Source: Hyphococcus flavus
GTDB lineage: Bacteria; Pseudomonadota; Alphaproteobacteria; Caulobacterales; Parvularculaceae
Direction: 5' to 3'
Length of the DNA stretch: 64,000 nucleotides
Assembly: GCF_028748065.1 (NCBI RefSeq)
Contig: NZ_CP118166.1
Span: 821,501 to 885,500, forward strand
Shown: positions 57,900-64,000 of the stretch, one piece after another
Numbering within the stretch: position 1 is the stretch's first letter
Layout of the letters: each line of letters opens with the position of its first letter
Notes under the pieces: generated by a model
The model's input: the letters and a program-made list of their open reading frames with translations, nothing else
Told to the model about the DNA's origin: nothing
Database searches by the model: none
Made by a program: the position numbers and the translations under genes

Positions 57900-58079
57900 T
57901 ATAACAGCTAACCCCTTGAAAAACAGGATTTAGGCCGACGTCCAAAAGTGGGAGTAGGCCTATTTTCCAAGGCTTGATCGGCACTCTCTCGCATTTGCGA
58001 ATGTTTTCGGTAGCCAGCAGGTTTTTAGTCGGTTAATGTTCGCAATCGGGGAATCCGTTGCAAAGTGTGGGGTGTCCAA

Positions 58080-58208
58080 ATGAAAGCAATCCTCTGGCTG
58101 ATCATTCTTCTTTTAGCCGCCGTCGGCGTGGCTTCAATTGTCGATTACATGGGCTGGTATGACGTGCCGATGATCGATGTCGTTGAACAAGCCGAAGCGA
58201 CTGAATAA
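58080..58208 (+). CDS. 42-residue membrane peptide upstream of the B12 riboswitch
   Basis: A short frame starting MKAILWLIILLLAAVG and ending VEQAEATE: one membrane helix (about 3-24), then an acidic tail containing DYMGWYDVP. GTGGGGTG lies about 5 bases before the ATG. Nothing is coded opposite except part of a frame that overlaps the riboswitch. It is followed by a 13-bp hairpin, which supports a separate small transcript. Not recognised. Confidence 0.5.
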   Translation: MKAILWLIILLLAAVGVASIVDYMGWYDVPMIDVVEQAEATE

Positions 58209-58228
58209 TTCAGTTTTAGAATTCGATT

Positions 58229-58260
58229 CGCCCCGGAACAGCTTGATCTGTTCCGGGGCG
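58229..58260 (+). terminator. Thirteen-bp hairpin between the small gene and the riboswitch
   Basis: CGCCCCGGAACAG (58229-58241) pairs perfectly with 58248-58260 across a 6-base loop. It is followed by GCGTATATC and not by a T-run. It separates the small gene from the riboswitch. Confidence 0.5.
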
Positions 58261-58278
58261 GCGTATATCAAAATTATA

Positions 58279-58437
58279 GACGGTGCCCTCTTTACCGAGG
58301 GAGAATAGGGAACGCGGTGAAAATCCGCGGCTGTGCCCGCAACTGTGAGCAGTGAGACTTTCGCCAGCATGCCACTGGAGTAATCCGGGAAGGCGGTGAA
58401 AAGTTGGGTGATCTGCAAAGTCAGGAGACCTGCCGTC
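58279..58437 (+). promoter_or_regulatory. Cobalamin riboswitch
   Basis: All the class hallmarks are seen in order: closing stem P1 (GACGG 58279-58283 with CCGTC 58433-58437), AATAGGGAA at 58304-58312, the core GCGGCTGTGCCCGCAACTGT at 58327-58346, GCCACTGG at 58371-58378, CCGGGAAGGC, and the final GTCAGGAGACCTGCC at 58420-58434. It controls the btuB-F-C-D operon, presumably shutting it down when adenosylcobalamin is plentiful. A 10-bp stem with a bulge (58448-58457 with 58466-58476) follows and may be part of the switch. Confidence 0.95.
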
Positions 58438-58520
58438 GACGTCGTCTCTCGTTTGGCCGGGACCAGCCAAAACGAGCGGTAGATCCGTCATGGCGACATC
58501 CAACCTTTTAGGAGTCGTCG

Positions 58521-60350
58521 ATGACAAATTTGCGTATCTCATTTTCTTTACTCTTTATGGCGTTTGCCCTCACGCAAACTGCTGAAGCTCAGACCGCAAC
58601 CGGGGACGAACTGATCGTTTCCGCCACAAGAACCCAAAACCAATTTGAAGAAGTTGGTTCATCCGTAAGCCTTATAAACGCGGCTGACATAAAGCTGCGT
58701 CAGTATCCATTTGTGTCTGACGCCCTTCGTGACGCGCCAGGCGTATCCATCGCACGAAATAGTTCCTATGGCGGCGTAGCGAGCGCGCGCATTCGCGGGG
58801 CCTCAAGCGGACAATCACTAGTCGTCATCGACGGCATCGTTGTCAACGACGCCTCTGCGCCTCAAGGCGGGTACAATTTTGCCAACCTGGACGTCGCGGA
58901 CATTGAGCGTATCGAAATACTTCGCGGACCACAGAGTTTGCTTTACGGCGCCGATGCAATCGGCGGTGTTATCCATATCACCACCAAGAAAGCAGCGGGT
59001 GGAACTGCTGCATATCTAGAGGGCGGCTCCCGAGGGACATTGCGCGGCGGCGGGACGGCGACGTTAGGCAATGACGATACTTATGGCCGTGTTACGATCT
59101 CCGGCGTAAGAACAGATGGTATTTCGCGAGCAGCGTCTGGAACCGAAGCCGATGGCTTTCGATCGGTCTCAGGGTCGTTTTCGGGCGGTGTTGCGCTTAA
59201 CCGAAACTGGCAAGCTGAAATCATTGGACGCTTTAGCGATTCCCATGCGGAAATTGACGGCTTTCCTCCGCCGACATTTTTTTCCCTTGGCGACACCGAT
59301 GAAACCGAGGACACGCAGGACTACGCCATTGCCGGGCGCGCTTTACACGACCACAGCAGCTTTAATGGTGCGCTGACCGTCTCCTATAACGCCATCGATC
59401 GCGTCAATCGCGACGGCGGGATTGAAACTTTTGGCGGGGAAGGCGATCGTCTTTCTGCAGATTACCTGGGGGCGGTTGAACTATCAGATAACGCTCGCGT
59501 CATTGCAGGCGCTGAAGTCGAACGCACTTCTGTGATTGTTTCGGGCGTTGACGAAGAAGCCTCCGCAGGAGCCGTGTTCGCCATGGCGGAATTGAAGCCC
59601 ATAGACACTTTTACCGTTTCAGCCGGCGCACGCCGGGATGAGTTCTCAAATTTTGACGGCGCAACCACGGCGCGCGTCGCCGCCGCATGGGCGGCGCCCG
59701 GGGAATTTGTGCTGCGCGGCAGTTGGGGACAGGGCTTTCGCGCGCCCACACTATTCGAACTCAACTTCGATCAGTTCGGCACCATACCCAATCCAAACCT
59801 TCAACCGGAACGCGCTAACGGGTTCGACTTCGGTGTCGAGAAAAATTTTCGCAACAGCAGTCTGAATGGTTTCTTCCGCGCGACCTTTTTCCAGACGCGC
59901 GTTGAAGATCAGATCGACTTTGATTTCGCTAGAAGCGGATATTTCAATATTAACGAAACACGTTCGCGTGGCGTTGAGCTCGAGGGGCAGGTCGATATCG
60001 GCGAAGGCTTTTCAGCTTTTGTATCCTATAGCTACGTGGACGCTGTGGACGTATCAACTGGCCTCCAGCTATTGCGGCAGCCAAAGCACAGCGGAACCGC
60101 TGTATTCACGGCATCACCTATCGAAAACTTTACTGTATCGACAAGCCTCATTTTCAACGGGGCTGAAAACGATACGCCGGCGCCGAATGACTCTTTTTTC
60201 CGCGCCGACTTACGCGCCGCTTACACCGTCTCCGATTCGCTAGAATTATATGGGCGGATCGAAAATATAACCGATACGAATTATCAGGATGTGTCTGGAT
60301 ATGCGGAACCGGGGCTTTCCGTCTTTGGCGGGCTTAGGGTACGGCTTTGA
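58521..60350 (+). CDS. btuB: TonB-dependent vitamin B12 receptor BtuB
   Basis: 609 residues; signal peptide about 1-23, TonB box-like DELIVSATR at about 27-35, plug domain (DALRDAPGVSIARNSSYGG, RGPQSLLYGADAIGGVIHITTKK), then a 22-strand barrel ending GYAEPGLSVFGGLRVRL. AGGAG precedes the ATG. Position right after the cobalamin riboswitch and before BtuF/C/D-like genes makes the substrate clear. Confidence 0.93.
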   Translation: MTNLRISFSLLFMAFALTQTAEAQTATGDELIVSATRTQNQFEEVGSSVSLINAADIKLRQYPFVSDALRDAPGVSIARNSSYGGVASARIRGASSGQSLVVIDGIVVNDASAPQGGYNFANLDVADIERIEILRGPQSLLYGADAIGGVIHITTKKAAGGTAAYLEGGSRGTLRGGGTATLGNDDTYGRVTISGVRTDGISRAASGTEADGFRSVSGSFSGGVALNRNWQAEIIGRFSDSHAEIDGFPPPTFFSLGDTDETEDTQDYAIAGRALHDHSSFNGALTVSYNAIDRVNRDGGIETFGGEGDRLSADYLGAVELSDNARVIAGAEVERTSVIVSGVDEEASAGAVFAMAELKPIDTFTVSAGARRDEFSNFDGATTARVAAAWAAPGEFVLRGSWGQGFRAPTLFELNFDQFGTIPNPNLQPERANGFDFGVEKNFRNSSLNGFFRATFFQTRVEDQIDFDFARSGYFNINETRSRGVELEGQVDIGEGFSAFVSYSYVDAVDVSTGLQLLRQPKHSGTAVFTASPIENFTVSTSLIFNGAENDTPAPNDSFFRADLRAAYTVSDSLELYGRIENITDTNYQDVSGYAEPGLSVFGGLRVRL

Positions 60351-61162
60351 AACACATAACAAAAATTATAATCATTGTGGCGGCGCTGGTTTCCAGCGCC
60401 GCTGCAAGTCCCAGGGTCATATCCCTTGATTACTGCTCGGATCAGTATGTTTTAAAGTTGGCCGATAAAGAACAAATCATAGCCGTTTCGCGCGGCGCGG
60501 ATAAAGACTATTCCTATATGCGCGATGAGGCGAAGAACCATAAACGCATCCGCCCTTCACCAGAAGAGGTTCTTATTTTGGAACCTGATCTCGTTATTCG
60601 ACAATGGGGCGGCGGTGTTGGTGCGACAGAAACTTTATCGCAGTTTGGCGCGAAAGTCGTTTCGCTCGGTTACCCCGAAGATTTTGGAGGCGTAAAAGCC
60701 AATATCCGCATGGTCGCCTCAGCCCTTGATCAGGTTGATCGCGGCGAGCAGCTTATCGACGAAATGCAGTCACGCCTTGATGCAGTTAAGTCAAACACCA
60801 CAGATCAAAAACGAGCGCTTTACGTAACGCCCGGCGGCGTTACCGCTGGCGCCCATACGATGATCGATGCAATTCTTACGGCGGCAGGCTTGATAAACAT
60901 TGCGGCGGCTGATGGTGAGATCTACTGGCCGCCTTTGCCAGCCGAGTCGTTGCTCCTGAACCCGCCTGCTGTCATCGTCACTGGGTTCTTTCTTTCCAGG
61001 GATCAAGACATCAATTACTGGTCCGCCGCCCGCCATCCTGCCATTGAACAACAATTCGAAAAAACGCCAACCATCCATCTGCCGCCAGATGTCATCAGTT
61101 GCGCCGCCTGGTTTGCCGTGGATGCCGTCGAACAAATTGCGCAACAGCGCGAGGCGAAGTAA
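60347..61162 (+). CDS. btuF: Periplasmic cobalamin-binding protein (BtuF-like)
   Basis: 271 residues. Start is TTG overlapping the btuB stop (TTGA). Signal peptide about 1-21. Cluster A-2 binding-protein fold: RVISLDYCSDQYVLKLADKEQI, EEVLILEPDLVI, and GAKVVSLGYPEDFGG. Delivers cobalamin (or cobinamide) to the BtuCD transporter. Confidence 0.88.
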   Translation: MKHITKIIIIVAALVSSAAASPRVISLDYCSDQYVLKLADKEQIIAVSRGADKDYSYMRDEAKNHKRIRPSPEEVLILEPDLVIRQWGGGVGATETLSQFGAKVVSLGYPEDFGGVKANIRMVASALDQVDRGEQLIDEMQSRLDAVKSNTTDQKRALYVTPGGVTAGAHTMIDAILTAAGLINIAAADGEIYWPPLPAESLLLNPPAVIVTGFFLSRDQDINYWSAARHPAIEQQFEKTPTIHLPPDVISCAAWFAVDAVEQIAQQREAK

Positions 61163-62157
61163 TGAGCCTTACCTTTCCAAAAAAACTGACTGCTGCGCTT
61201 AGCGTTGCCAGCGCAGTTTCAATTCTTGCAGCTCTCTTTCTGGGGCCGGTGGCGATTTCACCCAGCGACATTGCCGGATCTCTGATTTCCGATCATGGAG
61301 CAATATCGGCGATCGTTCGTGAAATCAGGTTGCCGCGCGCTCTTGCGGCATGGCTGGCCGGCGCATGCCTCGGGCTTGCCGGCGCCGGCCTGCAAGGATT
61401 GCTTAGAAATCCCCTTGCCGATCCTGGCGTTCTCGGGGTTTCCGCCGCTTCAGCGCTCGGCGCCGTAGTGGCGATATACTTCAATCTGGCGGCAATCGCG
61501 TTTTGGGCGACACCGGTTGCCGCGATTTTTTTCGCGTTCGGCGCTACGCTTGTGCTTTATTTTCTCGGCGCGGGACGGGTTTCGACTGCACGGCTCATTC
61601 TTATCGGCGTTGGACTGTCTTCGCTCTACGGCGCCCTTATTTCGCTGGCCATGAATCTTGCGCCAAACCCGTTTGCACTTTCTGATTTGATCAATTGGCT
61701 TTTCGGCACTGTCGCCAATCGCAGCTTTCGCGATTTAACGCTTGCCGCGCCGTTTGCATTTGCCGGCTCAGTGATGATTCTTGCTGCAGCGCCCGGTTTA
61801 CGCGCATTAACACTCGGCGAAGAAACAGCTGCAAGCATCGGCGCCAACCTTAAAATCACTCGCATGCTGGTCATCGCGGGCGCAGCCGCACTGGTCGGCG
61901 CAAGCGTTTCCATCGCCGGGGCCATCGGCTTTGTGGGCATCGTCGCCCCTCACATTGTTCGTGCATTCGGCGATCACGACCCGGCGCGCATCTTGTTGCC
62001 CAGCGCGCTTCTAGGCGGGGTTACATTGGCCATGGCGGACATCTGTATACGCCTGCTGCCGTTTGATCAGGAATTGAAGCTGGGCGTGGCGGCGGCTCTG
62101 ATTGGCGCGCCAGGATTTGTCTGGGTCGCGGCGACCACCAAGCGGGTCACCTCATGA
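61162..62157 (+). CDS. btuC: B12 ABC transporter permease (BtuC-like)
   Basis: 331 residues with about ten membrane helices of the FecCD/BtuC family: REIRLPRALAAWLAGACLGLAGAGLQGLLRNPLADPGVLGVSAASALGAV near residues 52-101, and the ATPase-contact segment LTLGEETAASIGANL. The ATG at 61162 overlaps the btuF stop (TAATG). Open frame upstream belongs to btuF. Confidence 0.92.
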   Translation: MSLTFPKKLTAALSVASAVSILAALFLGPVAISPSDIAGSLISDHGAISAIVREIRLPRALAAWLAGACLGLAGAGLQGLLRNPLADPGVLGVSAASALGAVVAIYFNLAAIAFWATPVAAIFFAFGATLVLYFLGAGRVSTARLILIGVGLSSLYGALISLAMNLAPNPFALSDLINWLFGTVANRSFRDLTLAAPFAFAGSVMILAAAPGLRALTLGEETAASIGANLKITRMLVIAGAAALVGASVSIAGAIGFVGIVAPHIVRAFGDHDPARILLPSALLGGVTLAMADICIRLLPFDQELKLGVAAALIGAPGFVWVAATTKRVTS

Positions 62158-62936
62158 GTGTGCAACTCATTGCCTGCGATGTGTCTGTCACGCTCGGAAA
62201 GCGGAAGGTCCTCAACGCTGTTTCGTTCGAAGCGTCGAAAGGCGAGTTCCTCGGCCTCATCGGTCCCAACGGCGCTGGAAAATCTACTCTACTGAAAACA
62301 CTTGCGGGGCTGCTTTGCCCGGATAGCGGCGCCATTCGTTTTTCCAGGCACAACATCACTGATATGTCGCCTCAAGAACGCGCTCGGAAAATCGCTTATT
62401 TGCCGCAGGCGCGATCCGTATACTGGTCGGTGACAGCACGCGATATCGTTGCCCTCGGACGGTTTGCCTATGGCGCGCCGCTTACCGAAAACCCTCATGA
62501 CACGGCGGCGATTGAGCGCGGATTGAAAGACGCGGGCGCAGACCATCTCGCGAAAAGGCCCGCGGCGGAACTCTCCGGCGGCGAGCTAGCCCGCGTCCAT
62601 CTTGCCCGCGCGCTCGCGGGCGAGACCCCATTGCTGCTTGCAGACGAGCCCATCGCTGCACTCGACCCGGCGCATCAAATGGCCGTCATGACGCTCCTTA
62701 AAACGAAAAGCAGCGAAGGCGGATTAGTGATCGCCGCCCTCCACGACTTATCCCTCGCTGCGCGTTACTGCTCACGGCTGATTGTCCTGAAAGAGGGTTC
62801 AATAGCGTCCGATGGCGCGCCGGGCGACGTGCTCCGGCCTTCGCTCCTCAAAAGCGCCTTCAGCGTTGACGGAACAATTGTCGAGCGAGCTGGTCACATC
62901 GACTTAACTTTGCAGCCAATTGATCATTCCGTCTGA
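62154..62936 (+). CDS. btuD: B12 ABC transporter ATPase (BtuD-like)
   Basis: 260 residues. Walker A GPNGAGKS at 37-44, Q-loop YLPQARSVYW, signature LSGGELARVHLARAL, Walker B LLLADEPIAALD, switch His in ALHDLSLAARY. Overlaps btuC by 4 bases (ATGA). Last gene of the riboswitch operon; its 3' end overlaps the convergent adenosyltransferase gene by 13 bases. Confidence 0.93.
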   Translation: MSVQLIACDVSVTLGKRKVLNAVSFEASKGEFLGLIGPNGAGKSTLLKTLAGLLCPDSGAIRFSRHNITDMSPQERARKIAYLPQARSVYWSVTARDIVALGRFAYGAPLTENPHDTAAIERGLKDAGADHLAKRPAAELSGGELARVHLARALAGETPLLLADEPIAALDPAHQMAVMTLLKTKSSEGGLVIAALHDLSLAARYCSRLIVLKEGSIASDGAPGDVLRPSLLKSAFSVDGTIVERAGHIDLTLQPIDHSV

Positions 62937-63490
62937 GAAGCCAGGGAATTTTCTTTGCGCCAGTAAATTTCCGCGACGCCGGACTGCTTTGCTTCAACGC
63001 GCGCAATAATAAAAAGCACATCCGACAGCCGATTAAGGTATTGAAGCGCATATTCGGCATCCGGAACATCGTTATGAAACGCCGCCATGGCCCGCTCAAC
63101 GCGACGGCAAACTGTGCGCGCCACATGGCAAAATGACAGCGCCGGCGATCCGCCTGGTAATATGAACTCTTTCAATGGCGGCAATCCGGCATTTAATTCA
63201 TCAGCAATCTCATCAAGCCTGGCCACATGCTTTTCCGACAACACTTTGGTTCCCGGAAAAGACAGCGCGCCGCCAAGATCGAAAAGATCATGCTGAATGC
63301 CCCGCAGAATAATCGCCAGCGATCCTGTTTTCAGGTGGCTGGCGACAACCCCGATCGAACTGTTGAGCTCATCAACATCGCCTAGCAGGCCGATACGCGG
63401 GTCATTTTTTTCAACACGCGCGCCATCGCCAAGAGAGGTTTGTCCCTTGTCGCCGCCACGTGTGACGATTTTCGTAAGGCGGTTCGACAT
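62924..63490 (-). CDS. Cob(I)alamin adenosyltransferase, PduO type
   Basis: Adenosylates cob(I)alamin to make coenzyme B12. 188 residues with the PduO pattern: VTRGGDKGQTSLGDGARVEK at the N-terminus, RIGLLGDVDELNSSIG, FILPGG, and CHVARTVCRRVERAM. The Arg/Asp residues of the ATP site are in place. It faces the B12 import operon, so import and activation are neighbours but are not co-transcribed. Confidence 0.92.
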   Translation of the reverse strand: MSNRLTKIVTRGGDKGQTSLGDGARVEKNDPRIGLLGDVDELNSSIGVVASHLKTGSLAIILRGIQHDLFDLGGALSFPGTKVLSEKHVARLDEIADELNAGLPPLKEFILPGGSPALSFCHVARTVCRRVERAMAAFHNDVPDAEYALQYLNRLSDVLFIIARVEAKQSGVAEIYWRKENSLASQTE

Positions 63491-63525
63491 AGATTAATCC
63501 ATATGCATGGATAGACGTTTACAGA

Positions 63526-63560
63526 AAAACGCCCGGCAGGAGAACCTGCCGGGCGGTTTT
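63526..63560 (-). terminator. Terminator after the POT-family gene
   Basis: Stem CGCCCGGCAGG (63530-63540) with CCTGCCGGGCG (63545-63555), AGAA loop. On the minus strand TTTTTC follows; on the plus side GTTTTT also follows. It ends the peptide-transporter gene. Confidence 0.88.
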
Positions 63561-63578
63561 TAAAGGTCTTCTCAAGCC

Positions 63579-64000
63579 TTACTTTCGGGCAGGCTTCGGA
63601 CCGGGCCCTTGCGGTTCACCGATCTCCTTCTCGCCAGCTAGTGGATGATCGTCATCTGTCAGTGTCTTCAAATGCATGAGGTAATTGATCAATGGTGATA
63701 CGATGATCAACCCGATACCGACCCAAACAGCCATCCAGCCCACATTGGAGTAGACATCCAATACCAGACTTTCCCCGTTCGGCCCTTCGGCAGCAGTTGC
63801 TTGCGCAATGAGACCAGCCACGAAGTTCCCCGCGCCAGAAGCAAGAAACCAGGCGCCCATGATCAGGCCAACCATTCGCGCGGTAGAAAGCCGTGTCATG
63901 GCCGACAAGCCAACTGGCGATAAACAAAGTTCACCCGTCGTGTGCAACAGGTAAATAAGAAAGATGAAAACAACAGGCGTAAGTCCTTGGCCAGTTGAGG
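63579..64000 (-). CDS. POT/PTR2 family peptide transporter (5' part outside window)
   Basis: The frame is open to the window edge, so only the last 139 residues are seen. HTTGELCLSPVGLSAMTRL is the PTR2 family signature of proton-coupled di/tripeptide permeases. Three further helices follow (about MVGLIMGAWFLASGAGNFVAG; NVGWMAVWVGIGLIIVSPLI), and a hydrophilic Pro/Gly-rich tail. Complete gene and substrate range cannot be judged here. Confidence 0.9.
   Translation of the reverse strand, partial: STGQGLTPVVFIFLIYLLHTTGELCLSPVGLSAMTRLSTARMVGLIMGAWFLASGAGNFVAGLIAQATAAEGPNGESLVLDVYSNVGWMAVWVGIGLIIVSPLINYLMHLKTLTDDDHPLAGEKEIGEPQGPGPKPARK

Noticed and set aside
1-64000. CRISPR arrays, tRNA or rRNA genes, insertion sequences, prophage
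   Set aside because: No regular repeat-spacer pattern, cloverleaf-like sequence, transposase or integrase frame was found on reading either strand.

Overview
The window is ordinary-looking chromosome of an alphaproteobacterium. The signs are the contiguous block ruvC-ruvA-ruvB / ybgC-tolQ-tolR-tolA-tolB-pal-ybgF-tilS-ftsH, the neighbourhood mutS / glnD-murJ-trpS, a DUF4164-zapA pair, an ECF sigma factor paired with a DUF6768 membrane protein, and a serC-type leader RNA. A marine, stalked or Parvularcula/Hyphomonas-like lineage would fit, but that is inference; no rRNA or tRNA is present to settle it. No prophage, insertion sequence, CRISPR array, tRNA or rRNA is seen. Genes are dense, and several convergent pairs overlap at their 3' ends.

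Layout. 1-9.4 kb: the end of an M16 protease, the serC-serA serine operon behind a two-hairpin leader, an EamA transporter, a PhzF-like isomerase, thiD, two small proteins and an HxlR regulator. 9.5-14.5 kb: a His-rich secreted protein, glmM, folP, an AraC-type regulator and a secreted jelly-roll protein. 14.6-28.6 kb: the large minus-strand envelope and repair block (ftsH, tilS, ybgF, pal, tolB, tolA, tolR, tolQ, ybgC, ruvB, ruvA, ruvC). It is interrupted by a GT61-like glycosyltransferase with a DUF3592 protein, and by an AT-rich putative DNA-binding gene placed between ruvA and ruvB. 28.7-31.5 kb: a Sel1 protein, a 43-residue membrane peptide, thiE and a Coq4-family protein. 31.5-38.2 kb: a glycolytic operon tkt-gap-pgk-fba ending at a strong terminator, then DUF4164-zapA and gpmA. 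38.3-54.3 kb: an isoaspartyl peptidase, ECF sigma/DUF6768, a QEGLA-motif (MATCAP-like) putative metallopeptidase, a GT2 transferase, trpS-murJ-glnD, a Sel1 protein, mutS, a YgjP-like protease and a class A penicillin-binding protein. 54.4-64 kb: a TetR regulator, an OmpA-type porin, a secreted M28 peptidase, a 42-residue membrane peptide, then a cobalamin riboswitch controlling btuB-btuF-btuC-btuD, with a convergent PduO-type adenosyltransferase and the end of a POT-family peptide transporter.

How it works together. The Tol-Pal genes, ftsH, the class A PBP, OmpA, murJ and glmM supply envelope building and division, together with zapA. The B12 block is a complete import route (outer-membrane receptor, periplasmic binder, permease, ATPase) plus the enzyme that makes adenosylcobalamin. 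I see no clear undescribed multi-gene system. The most unusual items are the AT-rich DNA-binding gene coupled to ruvB, the bacterial MATCAP-like protein, an M28 peptidase with Asp where the first zinc-ligand His is expected, and several small genes and operator-like palindromes that gene callers would likely miss.
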